Positions 17,337 through 27,561 of a DNA stretch of 64,000 nt are shown here, in pieces. Source of the stretch: Vibrio jasicida CAIM 1864 = LMG 25398 (lineage in GTDB: Bacteria; Pseudomonadota; Gammaproteobacteria; Enterobacterales; Vibrionaceae). The DNA lies in assembly GCF_000400365.1 (NCBI RefSeq), contig NZ_BAOG01000010.1, forward strand, positions 40,922 to 104,921, written 5' to 3'. The translations under genes and the position numbers were made by a program. The notes below the pieces were generated by a model. That model did no database searches. It was not told the DNA's origin and worked only from the letters and a program-made list of their open reading frames with translations. Position 1 is the first letter of the stretch, and the number at the start of each line of letters is the position of its first letter.

Positions 17337-17376
17337 TTGGATAGCCTGGTGTTTGCTTCAAACCCAAACTATCCAA
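17337..17376. promoter_or_regulatory. Nested inverted repeats upstream of the marR-like gene
   Basis: Outer arms TTGGATAG/CTATCCAA enclose an inner GTTTG-CTT-CAAAC. The position, 34-73 bp before the start codon, suits an autoregulatory site; a structured leader is an alternative. Confidence 0.4.
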
Positions 17377-17379
17377 TTG

Positions 17380-17409
17380 AATCCAAAAATAAAGGACGCC
17401 GAAGCGCCC
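17380..17409 (-). terminator. Terminator after the RND pump gene
   Basis: On the minus strand GGGCGC-TTCG-GCGTCC (one G-U pair, stable UUCG loop) is followed by TTTATTTTT. It lies about 50 bp past the pump stop codon. Confidence 0.75.
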
Positions 17410-17459
17410 TTTTCTTGTACTTATTAGCAATAGTATAACTTAGTCTTTAGCGCTAAGTC

Positions 17460-20400
17460 CTACTCTTGGCTTGCCGTTGGCTGTGAAGTAGATTCCACTT
17501 GCTCTTTTTGTGCTTCTTTTCTTGCGCGGCGGTCGAACAAGCGCTCAACCACAACGAAGAACACAGGCACGAAGAAAATACCAAGCAAGGTCGCACTTAC
17601 CATACCACCAAGTACGCCCGTACCTACCGCGTTCTGACCTGCAGAGCCTACGCCCGCACTGATCGCTAGTGGCACTACACCAAGACCAAACGCCAGCGAA
17701 GTCATGATGATAGGACGAAGACGAACACGTACCGCGTGCAACGTTGCTTCAATCAAGCCCGCGCCTTTCTCATAGTATTCCTTGGCGAATTCCACGATAA
17801 GGATCGCGTTCTTCGTTGCCAGACCAACAGTGGTCAACAAGCTAACTTGGAAGAATACGTCGTTATCCATACCGCGAGTCATGACCGCGAGTACCGCACC
17901 TAGTACACCTAGAGGTACAACAAGCACAACCGCGAATGGTACTGACCAGCTCTCATAAAGTGCTGCTAGTACAAGGAAGACAACCAGAATCGACAGCGCG
18001 TAAAGCATTGGTGCTTGGTTACCAGACAGACGTTCCTCGTAAGAGATGCCGTTCCAGTTCACCGTAAAGCCAGGAGGCAGTTTTTCTACCATGGCTTCGA
18101 TTTCTGCCATCGCTTCACCAGTACTTACGCCCGGAGCCGCACCACCTTGGATGTTCATCGCAGGTAGACCGTTAAAGCGTTGCAATAGCGGAGAACCGTA
18201 AGTCCACTCACCCGTTGCAAATGCCGAGAATGGCACCATCTCGCCTTGTGAGTTACGCACGTACCATGAGTCGAAGTCTTTCGGTTGCATACGGTGTTCT
18301 GCGTCACTCTGCACCATTACCTTCTTCACGCGTCCGCGATCGATGTAATCGTTGATGTATGCACCACCCCATGCCGAAGCTAGGATTTGGTTTACATCAT
18401 TAATGCTCACATCCAGCGCACGCAATTTCACGTGGTCGATATGAACTTGGTACATCGGCGCATCTGCTTGACCATTTGGACGCACACCCACCAGTTTCGG
18501 GTTTTGTGCTGCCATACCTAGGATTTGGTATTGAGCCGCTACTAACGCTTCATGACCGTTACCGGTTGAGTCTTGTAGGTAGAAGTCGAAACCAGTCGCA
18601 TTACCCAACTCTTGAATCGCCGGTGGTGCAAACGCAAACACCATTGCTTCTTTAATGGTTGAGAAGTAACCCATCGCACGACCTGTTAGCGAAGCCGCAT
18701 CCGAACCTGGTGCTTCACGTTCTGACCAATCTTTCAGACCGATAAACGCCATACCCATGTTCTGACCTTGACCCGCGAAGCTGAAGCCCGCTACCGAGAA
18801 GACAGATTTAACGTTGTCTTTCTCTTCTTCTAGGAAGTAGTTACGGACTTTCTCTAGTGTCTTTTCAGTCTGCTCTTGAGTCGAGTTCGGTGGCAAGATT
18901 GCCATAGAGAACACGGTACCTTGGTCTTCATCCGGTAGGAAAGACGTTGGTAGGTTCATGAACAACCAACCTGCGCCCGCACTCATTGCCGCGAACACCA
19001 ACAGCATGCGACCGGTGCGTTTTAGCATTTTCGCTACGCCCGCTTCGTAACCCGCCGTTGCCGCATCAAACTTACGGTTGAACCAGCCAAAGAAGCCTTT
19101 CTTATCCGAAAATTCCGCATCGCCTTTTTTCAGCAAGCTCGCACAAAGTGCCGGAGTAAGAATGATCGCCACCAATACCGAGAGCGTCATCGCCGCCACG
19201 ATGGTGATAGAGAACTGACGGTAGATAACGCCGGTTGAGCCAGACATGAACGCCATCGGTACGAATACCGCAGACAGCGTCAGGCCAACACCAACTAGCG
19301 CGCCAGTGATCTGCCCCATTGACTTCTTCGTAGCTTCTTTTGGATCGAGACCGTCTTCGTGCATTACACGTTCCACGTTCTCAACCACAACGATCGCATC
19401 GTCCACCAGCAAGCCGATTGCCAGAACCATCGCAAACATGGTTAAGGTGTTGACACTAAAGCCCGTCGCGTACAAGACGGCAAACGTACCCAGCAATACC
19501 ACCGGAACCGCAATCGTTGGGATGATCGTTGCACGGAAGTTCTGCAAGAACAGGTACATGATCAAAAATACCAACACGATTGCTTCAAGCAGTGTCTTGA
19601 TTACTTCCTTGATCGACGCATCTACGAATGGCGTTGTCTCAAACGGGTAAGCGATCTTTAAGCCATCTGGGAAAGTCGCACTCAGCTGACCAAGACGTTC
19701 TTTTACTGCTTCTGCCGTTTCTAGCGCGTTAGCACCAGTACCGAGAGAGATACCAAGACCTGCTGCTGGGAAGCCATTGTACTGACCTTTGATGTCATAG
19801 CTTTCTGCACCGCGCTCAACACGCGCCACGTCTTTCAGGTAAACATTCGAACCGTTCGCTTCTGATTTCAGAATGATGTTTTTAAATTCAGCCACGCTGG
19901 TTAGACGACTTGCTGAAGAAATCGTCGCGTTAAGCAACTGACCAGACTGAGCAGGAGCTGCACCTAACTGACCCGAAGAAACCTGTGCATTCTGCTCACG
20001 AATCGCGTTCGCAACGTCAATTGCTGTTAGGTTGAACTGAGTCAGTTTGAATGGGTCTAGCCAAACGCGCATTGCGTATTGAGAACCAAACGCTTGCACT
20101 TGACCTACACCCGTAACACGGCTGATCGGATCTTGAATATTGGTAACCACAAAGTCGCCAATGTCGTTTTCTGTGAATTCAGGGTCTTCAGAGTAAACCG
20201 CCACAACCATCAAGAATGAGGTGTTGGATTTGTTTACGATGATACCTTGGCTTTGTACTTCCATCGGAAGTGACGTCATCGCCAATTGCAGTTTGTTCTG
20301 CACCTGAACTTGCGCGATATCTGGATCCGCTTCGCTATCAAACGTCAGCGTAATGGTCGCGTTACCAAACGCATCACTGCTTGAGTTTAGGTAGCGTAGG

Positions 20401-20621
20401 TAGTCCAGACCCGTCATGTTTTGCTCGATAACCTGAGTCACTGAGTCTTCTACGGTTTTCGCAGAAGCACCAGGGTAACGGGCATTGATTGAGATCGTGG
20501 TCGGTGAAATCGTCGGGTATTGAGAAACCGGCAAGTTGAACAGGGACATTACGCCCGCCAACATAGTCAGAATCGCAAGAACCCAAGCAAATACCGGACG
20601 ATCGATAAAGAATCGTGCCAT
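17460..20621 (-). CDS. RND multidrug efflux pump, inner-membrane transporter (AcrB/HAE1 type)
   Basis: 1053 residues, the full length of an AcrB-type transporter. The N-terminus [20 protein letters not shown] is TM1, and the proton-relay aspartates are in [14 protein letters not shown]. The large periplasmic loops and the second membrane half ([21 protein letters not shown]) are complete. Works as a trimer with the adaptor encoded 2 bp upstream and an outer-membrane TolC-like channel, which is not in the window. Drug range cannot be read from sequence. A MarR-type gene lies downstream and a ToxR-like pair diverges upstream. Confidence 0.95.
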   Translation of the reverse strand: MARFFIDRPVFAWVLAILTMLAGVMSLFNLPVSQYPTISPTTISINARYPGASAKTVEDSVTQVIEQNMTGLDYLRYLNSSSDAFGNATITLTFDSEADPDIAQVQVQNKLQLAMTSLPMEVQSQGIIVNKSNTSFLMVVAVYSEDPEFTENDIGDFVVTNIQDPISRVTGVGQVQAFGSQYAMRVWLDPFKLTQFNLTAIDVANAIREQNAQVSSGQLGAAPAQSGQLLNATISSASRLTSVAEFKNIILKSEANGSNVYLKDVARVERGAESYDIKGQYNGFPAAGLGISLGTGANALETAEAVKERLGQLSATFPDGLKIAYPFETTPFVDASIKEVIKTLLEAIVLVFLIMYLFLQNFRATIIPTIAVPVVLLGTFAVLYATGFSVNTLTMFAMVLAIGLLVDDAIVVVENVERVMHEDGLDPKEATKKSMGQITGALVGVGLTLSAVFVPMAFMSGSTGVIYRQFSITIVAAMTLSVLVAIILTPALCASLLKKGDAEFSDKKGFFGWFNRKFDAATAGYEAGVAKMLKRTGRMLLVFAAMSAGAGWLFMNLPTSFLPDEDQGTVFSMAILPPNSTQEQTEKTLEKVRNYFLEEEKDNVKSVFSVAGFSFAGQGQNMGMAFIGLKDWSEREAPGSDAASLTGRAMGYFSTIKEAMVFAFAPPAIQELGNATGFDFYLQDSTGNGHEALVAAQYQILGMAAQNPKLVGVRPNGQADAPMYQVHIDHVKLRALDVSINDVNQILASAWGGAYINDYIDRGRVKKVMVQSDAEHRMQPKDFDSWYVRNSQGEMVPFSAFATGEWTYGSPLLQRFNGLPAMNIQGGAAPGVSTGEAMAEIEAMVEKLPPGFTVNWNGISYEERLSGNQAPMLYALSILVVFLVLAALYESWSVPFAVVLVVPLGVLGAVLAVMTRGMDNDVFFQVSLLTTVGLATKNAILIVEFAKEYYEKGAGLIEATLHAVRVRLRPIIMTSLAFGLGVVPLAISAGVGSAGQNAVGTGVLGGMVSATLLGIFFVPVFFVVVERLFDRRARKEAQKEQVESTSQPTASQE

Positions 20622-20623
20622 GA

Positions 20624-21760
20624 TTATGCCTGCTCACCTGATTGAATGGTCACTGGGTTACCCGGTTGGATCATCTGTAGACCTGTTGTGATGACTTTAT
20701 CACCCACTTTCAGACCGTCAGTGATGCGCCATTGATTACCAATAGACTCAGCCGTTGTTACCGGAGTGATTGTTACTTTGTTGTCTTCACCTACCGTCAT
20801 TACTGAGGCTTTACCCGTTGCGTCACGCGTTACTGTGTTTTGTGGGATAAGAATCGCAACAGGGTCCACACCAACCGTTACCGTCGCACGCACGAACATA
20901 CCCGGTAGCAACAAGCCATCTGGGTTCGCGAATTCTGCACGTAGCGTTACGCTGCCCGTGCTTTCATCTACGTTCACTTCAGTAAACTTCATTGCACCTT
21001 TGTGCGCGTATGTCGAACCATCTTCGAGTGTCAGCGTGACTTGAGCAGTCTCATCTTTTTGCAAGTGACCTTGTGACATCGCTGCTTTCAAACGAAGTAG
21101 TTGAGCAGAAGATTGCACGATATCAACATTGATTGGGTCTAGCTGTTGGATAGTCGTCAGCGTCGCTGCTTGGTTCGCAGTAACAAGTGCACCCGCCGTC
21201 ACGTTTGACTTGCTGATCACACCACTGATTGGCGCTTTCACTTGTGCGTAAGACAAATTGATCTTCGCTGTGTTGATCTTCGCTTTCGCGACTAACACTT
21301 GCGCTTTCGCTTCTTTATAAGCCGCTTCTGCTTCGTCCAATGCTTGTTGGCTGATCGACTTTTTAGTGATCAATGCACGGTAACGACGCACTGTTGAGTA
21401 CGTTGATTCTTCCGATGCTTGCGCACGGATCAGTTCCGCCTCTGCACTCAATAAATCAGCTTGGAAAGTAGAATCATCAATCTGGTATAGCGATTGGCCT
21501 TTCTCTACCACACCACCTTCAACAAAATTACGCTCAGAAATAATACCCGTTACTTGTGGGCGAACTTCTGCTTCTTTAAATGCGCGGCTACGACCAGGCA
21601 ATTCCACCGTTAGCGCTTGGCGAACCGGTTCAACTGTCATGACAGTCACTTCCGGTGTTGGCGCGGGACCACCTTGTGCTTGTCCATCTTGACTCTGTTC
21701 ACATCCAGCCAAAATTAAGCTCGACGCAATCAGAAGTGATAGCGTGGTTCTACGTCTCAT
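20624..21760 (-). CDS. RND efflux periplasmic adaptor (AcrA/MexA type), lipoprotein
   Basis: 378 residues. The lipobox LILAGC (Cys about 20) predicts an inner-membrane-anchored lipoprotein. Barrel-sandwich halves ([29 protein letters not shown] and [20 protein letters not shown]) flank an alpha-helical hairpin, followed by beta-barrel and membrane-proximal domains. It joins the RND pump to TolC. Two base pairs separate it from the pump gene, so they form one operon. A TGTTGTA-CA-TACAACA dyad 79 bp upstream is a candidate operator. Confidence 0.94.
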   Translation of the reverse strand: MRRRTTLSLLIASSLILAGCEQSQDGQAQGGPAPTPEVTVMTVEPVRQALTVELPGRSRAFKEAEVRPQVTGIISERNFVEGGVVEKGQSLYQIDDSTFQADLLSAEAELIRAQASEESTYSTVRRYRALITKKSISQQALDEAEAAYKEAKAQVLVAKAKINTAKINLSYAQVKAPISGVISKSNVTAGALVTANQAATLTTIQQLDPINVDIVQSSAQLLRLKAAMSQGHLQKDETAQVTLTLEDGSTYAHKGAMKFTEVNVDESTGSVTLRAEFANPDGLLLPGMFVRATVTVGVDPVAILIPQNTVTRDATGKASVMTVGEDNKVTITPVTTAESIGNQWRITDGLKVGDKVITTGLQMIQPGNPVTIQSGEQA

Positions 21761-21838
21761 GAAACTTCTCTCTTCCTAAATAAAAACAGTGACCCAATAA
21801 AAAGTCAGCAAATATTATTCGGGATGATAATTACTCAA

Positions 21839-21854
21839 TGTTGTACATACAACA
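21839..21854. promoter_or_regulatory. Operator-like dyad upstream of the RND operon
   Basis: TGTTGTA-CA-TACAACA has perfect 7-bp arms. It lies 79 bp before the adaptor start and suits a TetR- or MarR-type repressor. The rest of the 21761-22257 intergenic region is AT-rich, and I see nothing else supportable in it. Confidence 0.5.
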
Positions 21855-22257
21855 AAATTTACCGCTCTTTACGATAGACAAAAATATTTGCTCTAAAGCT
21901 GTTATTGATCTCTCAATTTGAACGCATTTATATTGGAAAAATAAATTTTCTGTGAGCAATCGAAAACAGATTTTTCACAATAGAAACAAGAAAAAAGAGT
22001 GGACAAAGCGAGAGAAATCGTGACAAAGCAAAGTATTTTGGAGGATGCGTTGCTACTATGAAGAAAAAGAAAGTTTATTAAATATCGTGAAAATAAGTGA
22101 AAACACAAGAATTTACACTCGCATAACATTTAATCACCAGTTGAACATTTAGAGCGCGCTTTGATTAAATAAATTGCAAATATAGGCGTTGATTTCCGTA
22201 TTCATTACCCTATAATTCGCTCCCTTAAAACAGCCTGATATACGAAATAAGTTGGTT

Positions 22258-22884
22258 ATGAAAAACAACAATAGAATAGTATTAGGGAAATTCACATGGG
22301 ACAGGACGACTCACTATTTACAGCCATCCCCTTTGAATGGCACAACAGAAGAACAAGAAACGGTTAAGCTGACGAATAAACAAAAAGCGTTATTGAACTG
22401 CCTTGTTGATGCGTATCCAAACACGATCAGCAATAAAGAGATTATTCAGCAGGTTTGGGGCTATGAGCATATCTCACAAGAGAGCTTGCCGCAGCTGATT
22501 AATCGCACTCGACGAACGTTAGAAGATTACGAAAAAACCATCCTGGTTAATACCCCTGGGGTTGGCTATTCCCTCAGTTTTGAATTTGCTCCAGCAGAGC
22601 CAGTTTCACAGCCAATTACCAAACCAGAAGAGTGCGAGCTCAAACCAGTCAGCAAGCAAAACGCAAAACTATGGAATGCGCTTTTTATAGTCATGCTGTT
22701 AGTGACGCTGTTTAATCTTTATGAAACGTCGAAAGCACTGTATTACAAGCACGACTTTGAACAAGTGCTAAAAGCCAAAGCTTACCCAGAAATGAAACGT
22801 TCCGATGACGGAAAAACAATAGTGACAATTAACAACCATGAATGCATTTATCACAAAGATCAGCTATTACTTCAATGCCCGTAA
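22258..22884 (+). CDS. ToxR/VtrA-like membrane-bound winged-helix regulator
   Basis: 208 residues from the ATG at 22258; a TTG two codons earlier is in frame. The N-terminal half is an OmpR/PhoB-type winged helix (LTNKQKALLNCLVDAYPN, ISNKEIIQQVWGYEHISQES, LPQLINRTRRTLEDYEK, LVNTPGVGYSL). One membrane helix follows at about 138-160 (LWNALFIVMLLVTLFNLY), then a short periplasmic tail with two cysteines (HECIYHK...LQCP). This is the ToxR/TcpP/VtrA layout, in which DNA binding is controlled across the membrane. Its last 47 bp overlap the next gene, which encodes a ToxS-like partner. It diverges from the RND operon, a plausible target. Confidence 0.83.
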   Translation: MKNNNRIVLGKFTWDRTTHYLQPSPLNGTTEEQETVKLTNKQKALLNCLVDAYPNTISNKEIIQQVWGYEHISQESLPQLINRTRRTLEDYEKTILVNTPGVGYSLSFEFAPAEPVSQPITKPEECELKPVSKQNAKLWNALFIVMLLVTLFNLYETSKALYYKHDFEQVLKAKAYPEMKRSDDGKTIVTINNHECIYHKDQLLLQCP

Positions 22885-23260
22885 ATTCAAAGTATTGATA
22901 GCATTGGTTGTGTTCAACGGCATTCTCTTGTTCACTGCACATCAGTCAAAAGTACAACTGTTTGGCAAAGTAGAAGCGATGCAATACAGGTGGGCAACCT
23001 ATACTCAGCTCTATAAGGACGACCTTGAGAGCCGTCTTCATTACTCTGCTATTGATGCCGAAGAAACAAAGTTTCAGGCAATGGACTATAAGTACGAATA
23101 TTCAAAGTCTAAGGGAAACGAGTACATAGTATTGGGCTATGAAGAGCCGGTGACCATACGCCACAATCGTGTTTTCTATCTGGATGATCAATGCAGTCTG
23201 GTTTTCTTTGGTAAAGCAGAACGAACCTTAAAAAATATGACATTCCGTTGCTTATACTGA
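22838..23260 (+). CDS. ToxS/VtrC-like periplasmic partner of the membrane regulator
   Basis: 140 residues: a short cytoplasmic N-terminus, one membrane helix at about 17-34 (FKVLIALVVFNGILLFTA) and a periplasmic domain ending in two cysteines (DQCSLVFFGKAERTLKNMTFRC). No family was recognised with certainty. Its size, topology and overlapping position directly after a ToxR-type gene match ToxS, TcpH and VtrC, which stabilise the regulator and may bind the signal. A strong bidirectional terminator follows. Confidence 0.65.
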   Translation: MNAFITKISYYFNARKFKVLIALVVFNGILLFTAHQSKVQLFGKVEAMQYRWATYTQLYKDDLESRLHYSAIDAEETKFQAMDYKYEYSKSKGNEYIVLGYEEPVTIRHNRVFYLDDQCSLVFFGKAERTLKNMTFRCLY

Positions 23261-23286
23261 TGCTTACCGCTTCTAAAGAAACTTAC

Positions 23287-23321
23287 AAAAAGGCACCTTT
23301 GATTATCAAAGGTGCCTTTTT
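23287..23321. terminator. Bidirectional terminator between ToxS-like and chemoreceptor genes
   Basis: A long perfect stem, AAAAAGGCACCTTTGA paired with TCAAAGGTGCCTTTTT, sits between the converging genes. Confidence 0.9.
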
Positions 23322-23356
23322 CATTTCTGATAGAGAGTTATTAGTGTAACGCAGCT

Positions 23357-24994
23357 TTATACGCGGAACTGGCTGACTTGCTTGTCTAACTGTTGTGTCT
23401 GTTCAGACAACATAGACAGTGACTGTTGCGCTTGGCTCACTACATCCACAATCGACGTACTGCTGTCTGCGATACCTTGAACGTTGCTGTTTACTTCATC
23501 ACTCACTGAGCTTTGTTGGCCTGCCGCGGTAGCAATGTGCGTATTCATCTCGTTCATACGTGCGATCGCGTTTAGGATTTCAGCCAAGGATTCTGTCGCC
23601 AAACCTGCCGATTGAATGGTGTCTTCACTGCTGGTTTTGCTGCCCTGCATCACTTCCACTGCTTGAGATGCACCCGCTTGAAGCTTCTCAATCATGGCTT
23701 GGATCTCGCCCGTGCTCTTTTGCGTTCGGCTTGCTAGGGAACGAACTTCATCGGCAACCACAGCGAAACCACGACCTTGTTCACCGGCACGCGCGGCTTC
23801 AATCGCCGCGTTTAATGCCAGCAAGTTAGTCTGCTCTGCAATACCACGGATAACGTCCAATACCGAAGCAATGTTGCTCACATCGCTATCCAAGGTGTTG
23901 ATAACTTGGCTTGCGCTTTCAATCTCACCCGCAAGGTCGCGAATAGCACCCACGGTTTGCTCCAAAATGATATTAGTATTCGACAGCTCTTCGTTCGCCG
24001 TTTGACTCGCCAATGCTGCTTCTGTCGCACTGTCGCTAACATTACGACTGGTTACTTGCATCTCGTGTACTGCTGCAGCAACGGCTTCACTATCACGCTG
24101 TTGGCCAACGGTTGAATCTGCGATGGTCAAAGTCAATGAGTTTAGGTTGTTCATCTCTTGGCGCAGTGTATTAGCGCTTTCCACTACTTGTGACACCGTC
24201 GCTTGGATCTTAGTCACGAACTGGTTGAAGCCACCAGCAAGCTGACCAATTTCATCTTGAGAATTGATGCTAATGCGTTGACTTAAATCGCCTTCGCCAG
24301 AAGCAATTTGCACCATCGCCTCCTTAATATCATTGATTGGTTTAACTACCGTTTTAAGTAGCAATATGACCATACCAAGTGCAGCGATAATCACGATCGC
24401 GATACCCGATTCTAGAATGATCTCAGCTCGAAGCGCTGCCGCTGAAATGTCGGATTTCAACTCGCTTTGTTTTGCTTCGATGCCATCTTTTACGACATTA
24501 AGCTGCTCGCGTACCGCACCAAACTGATCTTCAAATAAAACTTTGTTAGATTCGTAAAAGTTCAACCACTGTGCTTGTGGTTTGTTAATCATATCGTCAT
24601 AACTTTGTAGCCATTGCTCACCCGCCATGACCAACTTTTGTACTTCGCTACCATGGCTGCGAGGCATTACACCTTCATTAGAAAGAGACATGACTTTTTT
24701 CATTCGAGGTAATGCTTTGTATGCGTTGTCTTTGTACTCAAACAAGTGGTGATCGATCTCCGCTTGAGTCTTCGCTAGTGCTAAACCCTGAATTGCAGAA
24801 GTCGCTTGATACAGGTCGCGATACGCATCTTCAATAGTAAACAAGCTCGGGGTTACTTGTTCATTCAGTGTTTTGGTCAGTTCAGTTTGCTTCCACATTG
24901 TTACGACATTTAGTACTGAGCTAATAACCAGTAATGCAATCATCAAAGACAATGGAAGAACGATCTTCTGCTTGATAGACAGGTTGTTGAACAT
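23357..24994 (-). CDS. Methyl-accepting chemotaxis protein
   Basis: 545 residues. TM1 at about 10-30, a periplasmic helical-bundle sensor of roughly 150 residues (about 35-190), TM2 ([17 protein letters not shown]), HAMP ([25 protein letters not shown]) and the signalling hairpin with [37 protein letters not shown]. It would control flagellar rotation through CheA/CheW. The ligand cannot be told. No C-terminal CheR-docking pentapeptide is seen. Confidence 0.95.
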   Translation of the reverse strand: MFNNLSIKQKIVLPLSLMIALLVISSVLNVVTMWKQTELTKTLNEQVTPSLFTIEDAYRDLYQATSAIQGLALAKTQAEIDHHLFEYKDNAYKALPRMKKVMSLSNEGVMPRSHGSEVQKLVMAGEQWLQSYDDMINKPQAQWLNFYESNKVLFEDQFGAVREQLNVVKDGIEAKQSELKSDISAAALRAEIILESGIAIVIIAALGMVILLLKTVVKPINDIKEAMVQIASGEGDLSQRISINSQDEIGQLAGGFNQFVTKIQATVSQVVESANTLRQEMNNLNSLTLTIADSTVGQQRDSEAVAAAVHEMQVTSRNVSDSATEAALASQTANEELSNTNIILEQTVGAIRDLAGEIESASQVINTLDSDVSNIASVLDVIRGIAEQTNLLALNAAIEAARAGEQGRGFAVVADEVRSLASRTQKSTGEIQAMIEKLQAGASQAVEVMQGSKTSSEDTIQSAGLATESLAEILNAIARMNEMNTHIATAAGQQSSVSDEVNSNVQGIADSSTSIVDVVSQAQQSLSMLSEQTQQLDKQVSQFRV

Positions 24995-25173
24995 GAATAG
25001 ATACCTTTGTTTTATTGTTCAAATCACCACCGAGTTTATCAAACAAAAGGCGTATAAAATTGTTTATACGGTTCAACGTCCTCTAATAATTTTTGTCTTT
25101 ACGACTAATATTTTAGATTCAACAAATAACTGATTTATTGGACGATTTTTCTAGGAAGCAAGGTCACATAACT

Positions 25174-25641
25174 TCAATCGGTACAGTTCGATATACCTTG
25201 GTTAGATTGGAACATTTCCATCATGGGTTCGATTTGAACGTTACCCCATACAACAAAGCCAAAGCACAATAAGGGGAACAACAGATGAATAAGGGATTTA
25301 AGCGTGCCAAGTTTGCCGCGTTGAATCGCTGTGGGTCTGAATACCTTGACGCCTTTTGGTGGGAACTGACCTTCGATCAAACCACGTACGCCAAGTGGCA
25401 ACATCAATACCGCAGCAAGTAAAAACACGGACAGTGGCACCCAAAAGAACAGTATGTGAACCAAAAGTTCTAAGCCTGATATACCGAACATTTGAGAACA
25501 TTCCGGCGCTTCGACGACTGCTTGCAGCAGAGGCTCTCCCTTAAGCTTAAATAGCACGCCAACTAGAAGGCCAAATACACCAGCGATAGCGACTCTGATG
25601 ATCTTTTCTTTTTTGCTGTACTGCGGCGCGTATTCCTTCAT
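25174..25641 (-). CDS. Small hypothetical membrane protein
   Basis: 155 residues from the ATG at 25641, preceded by GGAAAGGGC. The open frame continues upstream to 25926, but that part overlaps the permease gene. Three or so hydrophobic helices are visible: IIRVAIAGVFGLLVGVLF, LELLVHILFFWVPLSVFLLAAVLML and LIHLLFPLLCFGFVVWG. A Cys pair could sit outside the membrane (PECSQMFG, ISNCTD at the C-terminus). I do not recognise a family. A terminator separates it from the ABC operon upstream. Confidence 0.6.
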   Translation of the reverse strand: MKEYAPQYSKKEKIIRVAIAGVFGLLVGVLFKLKGEPLLQAVVEAPECSQMFGISGLELLVHILFFWVPLSVFLLAAVLMLPLGVRGLIEGQFPPKGVKVFRPTAIQRGKLGTLKSLIHLLFPLLCFGFVVWGNVQIEPMMEMFQSNQGISNCTD

Positions 25642-25747
25642 GCCCTTTCCTATCAAGATAAAAACCGAGAAAGTCAGCTTAAGAATGGCACGCCAGAGCG
25701 CAAATGCGAGCTTGGCTTTTGGGACGCACAATGGCGAATAATGAAAC

Positions 25748-25783
25748 AGAAAGAAAACAGCCTCAATATCGCTATTGAGGCTG
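25748..25783 (-). terminator. Terminator after the fused ABC permease gene
   Basis: An 11-bp stem CAGCCTCAATA/TATTGAGGCTG, with TTTTCTTT following on the minus strand, lies just past the permease stop. Confidence 0.8.
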
Positions 25784-25805
25784 CTGGAAAGTTCACGAGT
25801 CCGGT

Positions 25806-27557
25806 TTAATCGTCGAACAACAAGTTGATTGCAATTGCCATCAAAACTAAGCCTGAGATCGGCAGTAAGACACCCAATGGTGAGCGCTCTATGTAAGGCA
25901 AGTTTTCCGCAATCAATAAACCCCACTCAGGTTCTGGCGGCTTAACGCCAAGTCCGATAAAACTCAGAGACGTCAGGCTGAGCGTAATGTATGGCAAACG
26001 TAGAAACGCGTGACGAATCAATGGCGGCAGTACGTAAGGCAACAAGTAGTAACGGAGTACTCGCCACTGACTGGTTCCCCAAATAGGCGCAAGATGCGTG
26101 TAAGGCTGCGCTTTGGCTTCCATCAACAAGCTCGCACAGTGCGCTGCTAATGGTGCCCATGACACCATAACAATCGCAATCAAGGCACTATTTGGATTCA
26201 TCCCCGTTAGACCAGCAATCAGCAGACCCGCCACAATGTATGGCACACCTTTGGTGATCTCAATTAAGCCTTGGCTATAACGAGTCACAAAGCCGAGCAG
26301 CAAACCAATCACCAAACTAAGGAAGGTTGCGATGATGCCCATTTTGATTGTCGACATCATACCGCCGCCAACACGAGCAAGCAGATCTCGCCCGACCGCA
26401 TCGGCACCAAACGGTGCTGCTAAGCTTGGCGATTCAAGGCGGGTAAATTGGATGGTGTAAGGATCGCGCATTAACGCCCATCCCGCACAACCAATCAACA
26501 AGGCAAAGATTGTCGCACTGACAATACGTTTGGTGGTGCTTTGGGTAAAACGGAACGTGTTGTGACTGCTGATCAACTTGCCACTCGTGGCACTGTGCCC
26601 GAGTAACCAGCGCTGCAATAAGATGCTCGCACTGCTGATCAACATCGAGAACACCAGCAACACCAACAAACCACCTTGCAGCATAGGCAGATCTTGTGAC
26701 TTCGCCGCGCCTAAGATTAGTCGTCCGATACCCGGAATGGAAAACACTTGTTCCACAGCAACCGCACCGCCGGTCAAACCAATCACCGTCATTGCGATTT
26801 GAGGAATCAAGTTACTAACGGCACGCCACAAGGCAAAGCGTAAGATTTGAAACTTACTGACGTTCGCCGATAGCCAAGTGATCACCCAAGGCTCATCTAG
26901 TACACGCTTGAGGCTGTCATTGAGCAAGCGCCCGAACAAGCCAGCAGCAGGCAATGCCATTGCCAAACTTGGTAGCCAAAGGTTTTGCACGCCTTGCCAG
27001 CCATAAGGCGGGAACCAGCCCAACCAAATGGAAAACACCATGATCAGCAGTGAAGCAATCACGTATTCAGGCAATGAAACCAACACCGAACTGAGCGTGT
27101 CATGATGTTTGTCTAAACGATTCTGTTGCCAACGACGCACAGTGTAAAGCACGCTCGCCATACACATTACAAATGCCATGCCTAGCGCTGTAAGCATCAG
27201 TAATAGTGACGTTTTTGCAGTTTGTTGAACGCTCTCCATCACGGATGCGCCGCTCACCCAAGAGACACCTAAGTCACCTTGCATGGCAAGCGTCAACCAA
27301 TCCCACAGTCGCTCAGCAGCGCTGCGGTCAAGTTGAAGATCTTCTCGAATTGCTTGCAGAGCTTCTGCCGTCAGCAATTGTTGAGCACCCGCACGAGCAC
27401 GGAGGATGGATTGGCTTGGATCGATACCTGCAATATCCGGCATCAACCCCACCAGCACAACCACTACCCCGAGTGACAGGAAGCGCGACAAAAACCGCGT
27501 AAACCATTCAGGCATACAAGCGCTCAAACGAGAGCGCATGTTGGCAACAGACGACAT
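25806..27557 (-). CDS. Fused DppB-DppC type ABC permease (peptide/nickel importer)
   Basis: 583 residues carrying two BPD_transp_1 permease units in one chain. The first half is DppB-like (LTAEALQAIREDLQLDRSAAERLWDWL, then the EAA-like loop around AVSNLIPQIAMTVIGLTGGAVAVEQVFSIPGIGRL). The second is DppC-like (SLAAPFGADAVGRDLLARVGGG and SLSFIGLGVKPPEPEWG). Normally these are two genes of about 300-340 residues each. It follows the binding protein by 4 bp, so it is in the same leftward operon. The reading frame is unbroken, so the fusion looks genuine. Confidence 0.88.
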   Translation of the reverse strand: MSSVANMRSRLSACMPEWFTRFLSRFLSLGVVVVLVGLMPDIAGIDPSQSILRARAGAQQLLTAEALQAIREDLQLDRSAAERLWDWLTLAMQGDLGVSWVSGASVMESVQQTAKTSLLLMLTALGMAFVMCMASVLYTVRRWQQNRLDKHHDTLSSVLVSLPEYVIASLLIMVFSIWLGWFPPYGWQGVQNLWLPSLAMALPAAGLFGRLLNDSLKRVLDEPWVITWLSANVSKFQILRFALWRAVSNLIPQIAMTVIGLTGGAVAVEQVFSIPGIGRLILGAAKSQDLPMLQGGLLVLLVFSMLISSASILLQRWLLGHSATSGKLISSHNTFRFTQSTTKRIVSATIFALLIGCAGWALMRDPYTIQFTRLESPSLAAPFGADAVGRDLLARVGGGMMSTIKMGIIATFLSLVIGLLLGFVTRYSQGLIEITKGVPYIVAGLLIAGLTGMNPNSALIAIVMVSWAPLAAHCASLLMEAKAQPYTHLAPIWGTSQWRVLRYYLLPYVLPPLIRHAFLRLPYITLSLTSLSFIGLGVKPPEPEWGLLIAENLPYIERSPLGVLLPISGLVLMAIAINLLFDD

Positions 27558-27561
27558 CGAG

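Noticed and set aside
21902..22129. Leftward 75-codon frame between the RND adaptor and the ToxR-like gene
   Set aside because: Phe/Leu/Ser-rich translation of AT-rich DNA with no ribosome site or family resemblance.
25642..25926. N-terminal extension of the small membrane protein overlapping the ABC permease
   Set aside because: It runs antisense-free but inside the permease coding end and across a terminator; the ATG at 25641 has a good ribosome site.
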